Shown here piece after piece: positions 1-7,675 of a stretch of DNA of 64,000 bases (positions within the stretch are counted from its first letter, which is position 1; the number at the start of each line of letters is the position of its first letter). The notes beneath the pieces were generated by a model that was given only the letters and a program-made list of their open reading frames with translations, was not told where the DNA came from and made no database searches. The position numbers and the translations under genes were made by a program. The stretch is from Actinoplanes ianthinogenes (GTDB taxonomy: Bacteria > Actinomycetota > Actinomycetes > Mycobacteriales > Micromonosporaceae): NCBI RefSeq assembly GCF_018324205.1, contig NZ_AP023356.1, positions 9,492,501 through 9,556,500 on the forward strand, read 5' to 3'.

Positions 1-1
1 C

Positions 2-244
2 GCGGTCACCGTCACCCCGGAGGTCTTCGTCATCAACCTGCCGTGGGGCGCCCGCACCAACTGGGTCCGCAACGTGCAGGCGGCCGGTTCCTGCACGCTG
101 CGCTGGAAGGGCCGCCCGCACCCGGCCGACCAGCCCCGGATCATCGACGCGACAGCCGCCCGCCCCTACTATTCACGTCCCGTGTGGGCGATCGCCCGCA
201 CCCTGTTCCCGGCCGACGCCTGGCTGGTCCTGCGCCGCATCTAG
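2..244 (+). CDS. Deazaflavin (F420)-dependent nitroreductase/quinone reductase family protein, C-terminal part
   Basis: Only the last 80 codons are present; the gene enters from the left edge. The readable segment contains LPWGARTNWVRNVQAAG followed by a TLRWKGR stretch. That resembles the end of the split-barrel family of actinobacterial F420H2-dependent quinone/nitro reductases (PF04075-like), where this part packs against the deazaflavin cofactor. The frame ends in TAG at 242-244. The assignment rests on this C-terminal pattern alone, and no catalytic residue can be checked. Confidence 0.65.
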   Translation, partial: AVTVTPEVFVINLPWGARTNWVRNVQAAGSCTLRWKGRPHPADQPRIIDATAARPYYSRPVWAIARTLFPADAWLVLRRI

Positions 245-309
245 ATCAAGACCGGTTTCCGGTACGCGGATGTAGCGGGGCGGCGGCCGGTCCGGCGAGG
301 GTTGTCTTG

Positions 310-315
310 TAACCT
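310..315 (+). promoter_or_regulatory. -10 element TAACCT of a leaderless promoter
   Basis: TAACCT ends six bases before the ATG at 322, the spacing expected if transcription starts at the initiation codon. There is no Shine-Dalgarno sequence between them. Confidence 0.45.
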
Positions 316-321
316 CCGTCG

Positions 322-798
322 ATGGATATGCGCTCCGCCGTCGTGGGAACCGTGGCCGTTTTTCTGCTGGCGGCCTGCAGTGCAACCGGCGGCTCCACGG
401 ATACGACGGCCGCTGCGTCGCCGTCAGCCGCGGCCACTTCGGTCGCTGCGGTAACCCCGGCCTCGTCCAGCGCTGCCTCCGGCGGCCTGGCGCGGTGTGC
501 CGCGGTCAAGAAGGCCTACACCGCATGGGCGAAGGCGAACACATCCCTCACCACGCGCGGCGCCGGTCCGGTGATCCAGGCGGGGAACGCCTTCGCCGAT
601 GCGGTGGGTGCCTACGACGACCAGGCTGCGAAAGAGCTGAAGCGGGAGATCACCGGCTACGACGTTCAGGTGCTCATCGCCCAGGCGCAGATCGCCCAAG
701 GCACGGCGGACTCGGCCACGCGGGAGAACCTCAAGAAGGACCACGACGACGTCGTCGCGAAGTACGACGCGTTCCGGGCGGCGGCGTCCTGCGAATGA
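322..798 (+). CDS. Putative secreted lipoprotein
   Basis: A 158-residue protein with a short signal peptide ending in the lipobox LLAAC. Cys19 would be the lipidated first residue of the mature protein. A Ser/Thr/Ala-rich linker covers residues 20-55, followed by a mostly helical domain with one further Cys near residue 59 and one at residue 157, the second-last position (AASCE), which could pair in a disulfide. No catalytic motif is recognisable. It is probably an outer-face membrane-anchored protein of unknown function. The ATG at 322 is preferred because it gives a complete signal peptide and lies six bases after a -10 element. A strong hairpin follows the stop. Confidence 0.85.
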   Translation: MDMRSAVVGTVAVFLLAACSATGGSTDTTAAASPSAAATSVAAVTPASSSAASGGLARCAAVKKAYTAWAKANTSLTTRGAGPVIQAGNAFADAVGAYDDQAAKELKREITGYDVQVLIAQAQIAQGTADSATRENLKKDHDDVVAKYDAFRAAASCE

Positions 799-805
799 GT
801 CACCG

Positions 806-841
806 CCACCCGGCCGCCAGGGCACTCCGGCGGCCGGGTGG
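806..841 (+). terminator. Intrinsic terminator-like hairpin after the lipoprotein gene
   Basis: A 13-bp perfect GC-rich stem (806-818 with 829-841) closes a 10-base loop eight bases after the lipoprotein stop. There is no U-tract, which is common for actinobacterial terminators. Confidence 0.7.
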
Positions 842-944
842 ACGGGTCGTCATCCACCCGGAGCGTTGCGACGACCGGCTGAATCCGCTCGAAAATGGAA
901 CCGTCATAGCCACGGCGTGCCGTCGGCTCCACCTCACCTGAACC

Positions 945-1586
945 AGTCATCGTGATGATCGGCTAACGTTCGCTCCGATGGGATCGACGATCCTGCCGCT
1001 TTCGCCCCGTTCGCGGTCGGCCCGCCCGACCTGGACGCCATCGCCGCCGCCTTACGCGACGAGGGCACCTTTGCGTACGGGATGGCCGAGGTTCACCACG
1101 AGGAGCTCATCAAGGCTCTCGGCCTCCCTTCGAGGCCCCTGACCACGGCATATCGCCACTGCAGCCCGGCCTGATTCCGGCACCTTGAACCAGCGCGAGA
1201 CGCCGTTGGCTTTGGCTGGTTTCATCGCGGTGGACGCTACCGAGGCCGATCGCGCGACATACGCCGGCGAGCAGGCCGCGCAGTGGTAGCCGCGGGCTTG
1301 ACCCGCCTCTTCGGGCGGCTCGCCTGTCCCGAATGCGGCGCCTCCTTCGACATTGCCGAGAATCTGGCCGGCGTCTCGTATCCCTGACCTGGGGCAGTCC
1401 GAGTCTGCCGCTGGTCACCGGCCGTGCTGTCGTCGTCAGCTGCCGTTTCGGGAGCCTGAATCGACACGCAGGGAGGACATCTGGCTGATCTTCCCGTCTG
1501 GTGTCGGCGCTCGCGCAATTCCCCCGAGAGGCCGTGATCCGCTCACGTAATTCCCCTGGTTCGGTGATCTCGATGTCCCACCGCGT
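945..1586. other. Gene debris: about 640 bp without an intact gene
   Basis: No reading frame with a plausible start is complete here. Protein-like pieces are visible on the plus strand. One (about 980-1173, ending TGA) reads PPDLDAIAAALRDEGTFAYG and continues AEVHHEELIKALGLP, but has a stop upstream and no start codon. Another ends near 1386 and contains CPECGASFDIAENLAG, a zinc-ribbon-like pattern. Codon use is looser than in the flanking genes. I read the stretch as remnants of at least two genes; I cannot name either. Confidence 0.5.
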
Positions 1587-2609
1587 TCAGCTGACCCGCT
1601 CCGTCATCGCACCCGGTCGCACTGCCGATTCGAGCAGCGATAACGTCCCCTGCTGCGCATCGAGGCCGACCCGGATGCCGACCGGCATCGGCAGATTCGG
1701 CCCGGCATGTCCGAAATCGACGTTGCCCAGCACCGGGATGTCACGGTCGCCAAGCACGTCAAGGACGATCTCGGCCAGCGTCGGGGACGCGTCAGGCGAG
1801 TCCACTCCGGCGATATCGTGCGGAACGCCCACGACCATGCCAGAGATCCGATCGAGGATGCCGCAATGCCGCATCACCTGCAGATAGCTCCATACATGCG
1901 ATGCCAGGCCGCCCATCTCCTCCCAGAACAACACGGCACCGTCGAAGCATTCGAGCGGCACCGCGAAACGCGTCGCCTGCACCAGCGCGATGCGATTGAT
2001 CACCCCACCGATCAGCCGGCCTTCGGCACGCCCGGCACGCCAGCACTCCCACGACGAACTCGCAGGTAACACACCGATCGCCTCGGTATCGGTCAGCAAC
2101 CTTGAATACAGTTTCTCGAGCTGCGCTCGACGGGTCGCCGGCACCATCTGCCAGTGCCCGCCGAAGCCAGGCACGGCCATGTCGGCATGGAACCCGACCA
2201 GACCTGTGCGTGCATAGAGCACCAAATGCAGCAAGGAGATGTCGCTGTAGCCAAGGATCGGCTTGGGGTCGGCCCTGATCGCCTCGACGTCGATCAAGTC
2301 AAGATAGCCGAACGCCGTCTGGCCGCCGTCCGTCGCGATGATCGCACGAACCTCAGGATCACGAAGAAGACCGTTGAGCTCCGCGGCGATCTCCGCCGGC
2401 GTCGCCGCGCTCCACCACCGGTGCTGTCCCACTTGCAGCAGCGGTGCCCGACGCACCCGGAATCCCATCCGCTCAAGCACGTCCACCGCCTGCTCAACGT
2501 TGCGCTCGTAAGCCGCAGGCAGCGGCCCGGACAGCGAAGCGATAACGAGGAGATCACCTGGCCTCAGCGCACGAGGCCGAAGCAGCTGAGGCGATGCAGA
2601 ACCGGTCAC
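1587..2609 (-). CDS. S66 family LD-carboxypeptidase / MccF-like serine peptidase
   Basis: A 340-residue protein with the S66 fold signature. The nucleophile is Ser122 in the ILGYSDIS motif, preceded by IIATDGGQTAFGY. The charge-relay residues would be Glu in the FWEEMG segment and His in FGHAGPNLPMPVG near the C-terminus. Family members cleave the tetrapeptide tail of recycled murein (LdcA) or inactivate peptide-nucleotide antibiotics such as microcin C (MccF); sequence alone does not separate these. The start is GTG. Codon use is relaxed (TTG, CTT, CCT, GGT, GCA and ACA are common), unlike the near-exclusive G/C third positions of the genes downstream, and both sides are gene debris, so acquisition by transfer is likely. 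Confidence 0.88.
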   Translation of the reverse strand: MTGSASPQLLRPRALRPGDLLVIASLSGPLPAAYERNVEQAVDVLERMGFRVRRAPLLQVGQHRWWSAATPAEIAAELNGLLRDPEVRAIIATDGGQTAFGYLDLIDVEAIRADPKPILGYSDISLLHLVLYARTGLVGFHADMAVPGFGGHWQMVPATRRAQLEKLYSRLLTDTEAIGVLPASSSWECWRAGRAEGRLIGGVINRIALVQATRFAVPLECFDGAVLFWEEMGGLASHVWSYLQVMRHCGILDRISGMVVGVPHDIAGVDSPDASPTLAEIVLDVLGDRDIPVLGNVDFGHAGPNLPMPVGIRVGLDAQQGTLSLLESAVRPGAMTERVS

Positions 2610-2784
2610 CGGCGCAGTATCCGCACACGCGCCACAACACGCTACACATTTCCAACAGGCCAGTCAGCACGGCGAACTTAGATCCCAACCGGTCCCATTA
2701 CGCAGCCGACCCCAGGGGGATTGCGGTTCGTGACTACGTGGCCCGCTGGCGCCCGGAGATCCTTGCCGAGGCCCGCGCCGGGCA

Positions 2785-2994
2785 TCAGCATCTGCAGGGC
2801 ATGGTCCCGCAGCTGCACGCGCCGGCCGAGGAAGCCGAGGCCGAATTCGCGGCGGCGGCGGCGTCGAGCTCGTCGGCGTCGAAGTGCAGGTCGTCGGCGG
2901 CCACCAGCGGATACCTGCCGGCCGGGCCGCTGTTGTGCACGGCGGCCGCGGCGCTGTCGCCGGGTGCGGCGAAGAACGCGATGTACGCGCTCAC
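2785..2994 (-). CDS. Small protein of 69 residues, probably shortened
   Basis: A GTG start at 2994 sits five bases after an excellent GAGGAGGTG ribosome-binding site, 56 bases downstream of the LuxR-type gene ending at 3051, so it looks like the third gene of that operon. The first 45 residues (SAYIAFFAAPGD, then AGRYPLVAADDLHFDADELD) read like a genuine protein. The remainder is Ala/Ser/Cys low-complexity with CSCGTMPCRC at the end, and is antisense to a plus-strand stretch that itself looks protein-like (RDYVARWRPEILAEARAGHQ). I infer that the original gene was longer and was cut near 2850 by the adjoining patch. The family is not recognised. Confidence 0.5.
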   Translation of the reverse strand: MSAYIAFFAAPGDSAAAAVHNSGPAGRYPLVAADDLHFDADELDAAAAANSASASSAGACSCGTMPCRC

Positions 2995-3050
2995 GGCACC
3001 TCCTCGCGTCGTGGCCGGGAACGGATGCTCGGGGCGTACCGAAAAAGGGG

Positions 3051-3578
3051 TTATTCGGGTTGGCGCTGGCGCAGGTAGGCCAGGACCGCTTCGCGGGTGG
3101 TGCGCACCCCGAACAGGGCGCGGGCCTCGGCGATGCGCCGGTTGGCGGTGCGCAGCGACAGGAACTCGGCGGCGGCCGCGGCGGCGATCGTGTCGCCGGC
3201 GGCGAGCCGGTCGAGCAGGGCGCGTTGTTCCGGGATGAGGCTGGCGACCGGGTCGGCGCCGTCGGTGCCGCGGTGCACGGCGCCGATCCGGCTCAGGTCG
3301 TCGATCAGGGCCCGCCCGGCCGCCGACTCGGGGTCGCAGACGGCGACGACGCCGGCGCCGCGGGCGGCGGCGAGCACGGCCAGGGCGACGGTTTCGGTGT
3401 CGTCGTCGGCGATGCGCCCGTGCAGGACGATGCGGTGCGCGGCGACGTCCCAGGCCGGGTCGGGCAGGGCGAATCCGGATCGGGCGGTCCAGCCCTCGCG
3501 GGCCAGCCGCCGCAGGACGGTGTCAGCGTCGGCCGAGGTGGCTACTACGTGGCGTGGTGCGTCGGGCTGTGTGTTCAC
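3051..3578 (-). CDS. LuxR-type response-regulator-like transcription factor
   Basis: A 175-residue protein with a C-terminal helix-turn-helix (LIPEQRALLDRLAAGDTIA, then LSLRTANRRIAEARALFGV and TTREAVLAYLRQ). The N-terminal 100 residues resemble a receiver-like alpha/beta domain but lack an obvious phosphoacceptor pocket. The start GTG at 3578 overlaps the stop of the upstream regulator in the sequence GTGA, which indicates translational coupling. It probably acts with that large ATPase regulator on common targets. The DNA-binding assignment is good; the input signal is unknown. Confidence 0.8.
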   Translation of the reverse strand: MNTQPDAPRHVVATSADADTVLRRLAREGWTARSGFALPDPAWDVAAHRIVLHGRIADDDTETVALAVLAAARGAGVVAVCDPESAAGRALIDDLSRIGAVHRGTDGADPVASLIPEQRALLDRLAAGDTIAAAAAAEFLSLRTANRRIAEARALFGVRTTREAVLAYLRQRQPE

Positions 3579-6019
3579 CGGCCATCCTCGCTGTTGTCGC
3601 TGGTGTCGAGCCGGGTCGCGGCGAAGGCCAGGGCGGCGGCCTCGGTGCGGGTGCGGGCGCCGAGTTTGCGCATGCTGGCCCGGATGTGGGTGTCGACGGT
3701 CTCGGTGGAGATGCCGAGTTGCCCGGCGATGCGGCGGGTCGGCTCGCCGGCCGCGACCAGCCGCAGCACGTCCTGTTCGCGCTGGGTGAGCCCGCCCTCG
3801 GAGCGGCGCCCGCGCACGTCGCGGTGGATGCCGTGGGTGCGCAGCGCGCGCCGGGCCCGGCCGGCGAGCACGGTCAGCCCGGCGGTGTCGGCGAGTTGTT
3901 CGGCGCGCAGCAGCGCGGTGACGGCCCGGTCCCGGTCGGGGTCGGTCAGGCCGGCGGCGATCAGGCAGCGGATCTGTTCGCGCAGGGCGATCGGCTGCCA
4001 GCTGTCGGCGGCGGCGGGGAAGCCGGTGCCGACCGCCCAGGCGGTCAGGGTGCGCCGGGCGGGGGCGGGCAGGCCGGTCGGGATCGGCGGGTGTTCGCGC
4101 AGCCCGAGGTCGTGCGCGGCCCACCGGGCGGTGATCGCGTGCAGGCCGGCGAGCAGCCCGTCGCCGGTGGCCGGGCTGGTGCCGCGGTCGGGTTGCCCGT
4201 CGAGCCAGGCGGCCTCGCGGCGGACCCAGTCGGCGGCCGGGTGCGCGGGGGCGTTCGTGAGGCGGGCGCGGGCGGCGGCGAGCAGCCCGGTGTCGGCCTC
4301 GATCAGGGCGGTCGCGGCGCTGGCGTACGCGCGGGCCTGCTCGGGCAGGGCCAGGTCGGTCAGGTTGCCGGCGCGGCGCAGCAGGTCGTCGGCGCGCTCG
4401 TCGGGGCCGTGCAGGGCCAGGGCCCAGTCGGCGGCGGCCAGGAACCGGGTCTGCCAGCCGTAGGCCAGGGCGGCCCCGGCGGCGTCGGCGGCGCGCAGGG
4501 CGGCGGTGGCGGACTCGGCGAGGCGGCCGTCGGCGGCGAGGTGCTCGACGAGCAGCCAGGCGCTCCACCGGCTGATCAGCGGGTCGCCGGCCGGGTCGGC
4601 GGCGGCGGCCAGGGCGGTGTCCCAGCCGGGGACGCGGTGCGCGGCGCGGACCGCGGCCAGGGCGGCGGCGACGCCGGGCAGCGGGTCCGGGTGCCGGGCG
4701 GCGATCTTGTCGGCGAGGTCGAGGGCGGACATCGGGGCGGTGTCCAGGGCGGCGAGCAGCAGGACCCGGTCGCGGCCGGCGAGCACCGGCGCGGCGGCGG
4801 TGTCGGGGACCCCGGCGACGGCGTCGCGGGCGGCGTGCGGGTCGCCGGCCTGCAGCAGGGCCTCGCCGCGCAGCACGGCGACCTCCAGGGCCAGGGGTGC
4901 GGCGACGCCGGTCGGGCGGGCCCCGGCGGCGGCCAGCACGGCGGCGGCGTCGCCCGGCCGGCCGGCGACCAGGGCGGCGTCGGCGGCGGCGAGCCGGACC
5001 CGCAGGTCGACGGGGGTGTCCAGGGAGCAGGCGAACAGCAGCTGGGTGGCGCGTTCGCCGCCGGTGGCCGCGTCGGCGGCGGCCAGGGCCTGCCGGTACG
5101 CCCCGGCCGCGTCCCCGGCGGCGGCCAGGTGCCGGGCGGCCTCGGCCGGTGGGGTCAGCTGGGCGAGCCGCTGGTGCATGTCGGCGCGCGCGGCCGCGTC
5201 GAGCAGCCCGGCGGCGGTCTCGGCGACGTAGGCGGAGACCGGGTGGAGGGCGCCGCCGGGCTCGGTGGCGACCAGGCCGGCGGCGTGCAGGTCGGCGGCG
5301 CCGGGGCCGAGCAGGGCGGCGGGGGCGGGCCGGCCGAGCAGGCCGAGGGCGGCCAGGGCGGTGCGGGCCGGGCGGGGCAGGTCGGCCAGGGCGGTGGCGA
5401 TGGCGTACGCGATCTGGTCGGCGTCCTGCGCGGCCGGCGCTTTGCCGGCGGCGGCCTGCCGGGCCAGGGCGACGACGGCCAGGGGGTTGCCGCCGGCGCG
5501 GGCGACGACCGCGTTCAGGGTGGCGTCGTCGAGGCGGGCGGCGGTGCGCCGGGCCAGGGCGTGTGCCTCGTCACCGGTCAGCGGGGCCACGTTCACCCAG
5601 GTGGTGGCGGCCTCGCGCAGCGCCTGGTGGGTGTCGTCGCCGAGCCGGTGCGGGGTGCGCAGGGCGACCAGCACCCGGCAGGTGCGGGCCAGGTGCGGCA
5701 GGGCGGCGACGGTGGCCGGGTCGCAGTGGTGCAGGTCGTCGAGGACCAGCAGCCCGCCGCGGACCCGGGACCGGACGGCTTCGGCGAGCAGGTGCACGTC
5801 GTCGCCGGGCAGCCGGGCGCGCACCGCGCGGGACAGGGCGAGGGCGGGGACGCCGGCGAGCATGGCCAGGCCGCCGCCGCTGTGCACGGGGCCGCCGGCG
5901 GCGGCGGCGATGCGCTGCAGCAGGGTGCTGCGGCCGCAGCCGGGCGGGCCGGCCAGCACGACGAGGGCCGGGCCGTGACGCAGAGTGGAGGATGCGGCCA
6001 GGTAAGGCTCGTCCGCCAC
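3575..6019 (-). CDS. Large ATP-binding LuxR-family regulator (LAL-like)
   Basis: An 814-residue protein. The Walker A motif GPPGCGRST is at residues 24-32 and the Walker B motif GGLLVLDDLHH at about 89-98. A long helical, TPR-like, Ala-rich middle region follows, then a C-terminal LuxR helix-turn-helix at about 745-800 (LTQREQDVLRLVAAGEPT, GISTETVDTHIR). This is the STAND-type architecture of MalT/LAL regulators, in which ATP and an inducer control oligomerisation and promoter binding. Compared with the 979-residue homologue at the right end of the window, the AAA module starts almost at the N-terminus. It is the first gene of an operon with the coupled 175-residue regulator and is divergent from the dynamin operon, a possible target. 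Confidence 0.88.
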   Translation of the reverse strand: MADEPYLAASSTLRHGPALVVLAGPPGCGRSTLLQRIAAAAGGPVHSGGGLAMLAGVPALALSRAVRARLPGDDVHLLAEAVRSRVRGGLLVLDDLHHCDPATVAALPHLARTCRVLVALRTPHRLGDDTHQALREAATTWVNVAPLTGDEAHALARRTAARLDDATLNAVVARAGGNPLAVVALARQAAAGKAPAAQDADQIAYAIATALADLPRPARTALAALGLLGRPAPAALLGPGAADLHAAGLVATEPGGALHPVSAYVAETAAGLLDAAARADMHQRLAQLTPPAEAARHLAAAGDAAGAYRQALAAADAATGGERATQLLFACSLDTPVDLRVRLAAADAALVAGRPGDAAAVLAAAGARPTGVAAPLALEVAVLRGEALLQAGDPHAARDAVAGVPDTAAAPVLAGRDRVLLLAALDTAPMSALDLADKIAARHPDPLPGVAAALAAVRAAHRVPGWDTALAAAADPAGDPLISRWSAWLLVEHLAADGRLAESATAALRAADAAGAALAYGWQTRFLAAADWALALHGPDERADDLLRRAGNLTDLALPEQARAYASAATALIEADTGLLAAARARLTNAPAHPAADWVRREAAWLDGQPDRGTSPATGDGLLAGLHAITARWAAHDLGLREHPPIPTGLPAPARRTLTAWAVGTGFPAAADSWQPIALREQIRCLIAAGLTDPDRDRAVTALLRAEQLADTAGLTVLAGRARRALRTHGIHRDVRGRRSEGGLTQREQDVLRLVAAGEPTRRIAGQLGISTETVDTHIRASMRKLGARTRTEAAALAFAATRLDTSDNSEDGR

Positions 6020-6190
6020 TAGTGTCCTCCTTGCCTGGCACGAACTCGGGATCCCCGACGCGTCATCGGCATCCTAGGCTGTGCGGCGGGCGGATGATCG
6101 CCCTGCCGCCGCTGGAAGGAAGGCCCGTTTCGTGACGTCGACTGCCGCGTTCCGCACATTGTCGCTGACGGTGTGCTGCGCTGACGAGTC

Positions 6191-7675
6191 GTGGTGACCG
6201 GCCCGCTCAGCCAGCGACTGGCTACACTCTGTCACGAGATCGTCACGGAATTCGGTCCGCACGCTGGTGGCCAGGTACGACAGATCGGCAACCGTCTACA
6301 CGAACCGTTACGGGTCGCGATCGCAGGTCGCCTGAAAGCCGGAAAGTCGACACTAGTGAACGCCCTGATCGGCCGGCGCGTCGCCCCGACCGCCGCCGGC
6401 GAATGCACTAGAGTGGTGACCCGCTTCCGTTACGGGCCCGCCGACCGGATCGACGTCGTCACCCGCGACGGCCGGCGCCGCAGCCTGCCCCTCGACGACG
6501 ACGGCATGATCCCCGCCCGGCTCGGCACCCCCGCCACCGGCATCGCCTACCTCGACGTCACCCTCACCAACGACCGGCTGCGCACCCTCACCGTCGTCGA
6601 CACCCCCGGCCTGTCCTCCACCGACGTCGCGGCCAGCGACCGCGCCGCCCGCGTCGTCGGCGACGCCCCGTTCGACACCGACATCGACGCCGACTCCGAA
6701 CGCGAGGTCGCCGCCGCCGAAGCCGTCATCTACGTGTTCACCCAGGCCGTACGCGCCGACGACGTCCGCGCCCTGGACGCCTTCCACGACGCCTCCGCCC
6801 GCCTGGCCACCTCCCCGATCAACGCCCTCGGCGTCCTGGCCAAGGTCGACACCCTCACCGGCGGCCCCGGCGACCCCTGGCCCATCGCCGGGCCCCTGGC
6901 CACCCAGCAGGCCGCCCTGCTCGCCCGCACCGTCGGCGACGTCGTCCCGCTCGCCGGGCTGCTCGCCGAGACCGCCGGCGCCGGCCGGCTCACCGACCCC
7001 GACCGCGACGCCCTGGCCCGCCTGGCCGCCCTGCCCGGCGACGACCTCGGCCTGCTGCTCACCTCCGTCGACCTGTTCCGCACCCTGCCCGCCCCCGCGG
7101 ACCCGGACCGCCGCGAACGCCTGCTGGCCCGCCTCGACCTGTACGGCATCGGCTACGCCTGCGCCCAGCTCGCCGCCGAACCCCGCCTGGGCACCGGCGA
7201 ACTCGTCCGCCGCCTGCTCGCCGTCTCCGGCTTCCCCCGCCTGGCACACACCCTGCAACAGTCGTTCGGCTGGCGCTCCGACGCGATCAAAGCCGGCTGG
7301 GCGCTGACCCGCCTGGAACGCCTCGCCGGGCACACCACCGACCCCCGGCTGCGCGCCCGCGTCCGCGACACCCTGGAGGACCTGCTGCGCGACCCCGCCT
7401 ACCACCGGCTCAAACTGCTCGACGCCGCCCAGCGCGCCGCCACCGGCGCCGTCCGGCTGCCCGCCGACCGCGAAACCGAACTGATCCGCCTGGCCACCTC
7501 CGACGACCCCGCCTACATCCTCGGCCGGCCCGGCGCCGGGCCGCAGGACCTGATCGCCGCCGCCGGCCGCTGGCGCGCCTACGCCGTCGACGGCGCCGGG
7601 CCCGCCCAGGCCCGCGTCGCGCACATCGCCCACCGCGGCTTCCAGCTGCTGGCCCAGGAGGTCCGCGATGCGTGA
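6191..7675 (+). CDS. Dynamin-like GTPase, IniC-sized
   Basis: A 494-residue GTPase. G1 is GRLKAGKST (from residue 46), a conserved Thr is in the ECTRVVT switch, G3 is DTPG at 137-140 and G4 is LAKVD at 216-220. An alpha-helical C-terminal half follows. Bacterial dynamins tubulate or fuse membranes; in mycobacteria the IniA/IniC pair (640 and 493 residues) is induced by cell-wall inhibitors and stabilises the membrane. Length and tandem arrangement match that pair. GTG at 6191 is followed by a second GTG. The first 80 or so codons contain CTA, a TTA at 6308-6310, GTA, CGA and AGA, after which codon use becomes almost purely G/C-ending. It overlaps the next gene by 8 bp. Confidence 0.85.
   Translation: MVTGPLSQRLATLCHEIVTEFGPHAGGQVRQIGNRLHEPLRVAIAGRLKAGKSTLVNALIGRRVAPTAAGECTRVVTRFRYGPADRIDVVTRDGRRRSLPLDDDGMIPARLGTPATGIAYLDVTLTNDRLRTLTVVDTPGLSSTDVAASDRAARVVGDAPFDTDIDADSEREVAAAEAVIYVFTQAVRADDVRALDAFHDASARLATSPINALGVLAKVDTLTGGPGDPWPIAGPLATQQAALLARTVGDVVPLAGLLAETAGAGRLTDPDRDALARLAALPGDDLGLLLTSVDLFRTLPAPADPDRRERLLARLDLYGIGYACAQLAAEPRLGTGELVRRLLAVSGFPRLAHTLQQSFGWRSDAIKAGWALTRLERLAGHTTDPRLRARVRDTLEDLLRDPAYHRLKLLDAAQRAATGAVRLPADRETELIRLATSDDPAYILGRPGAGPQDLIAAAGRWRAYAVDGAGPAQARVAHIAHRGFQLLAQEVRDA

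Noticed and set aside
3554..6022. A very long open frame on the plus strand opposite the large LuxR regulator
   Set aside because: It is Gly/Gln/Val-rich without any motif, and arises because GC-biased third positions keep the antisense frame open; the minus strand has Walker and HTH motifs.
6068..6078. GGCATCCTAGG as a fourth copy of the CTAG repeat
   Set aside because: Only the 11-base core is shared, no hairpins follow, and it is in a promoter region where a TAGGAT -10 element is a simpler explanation.
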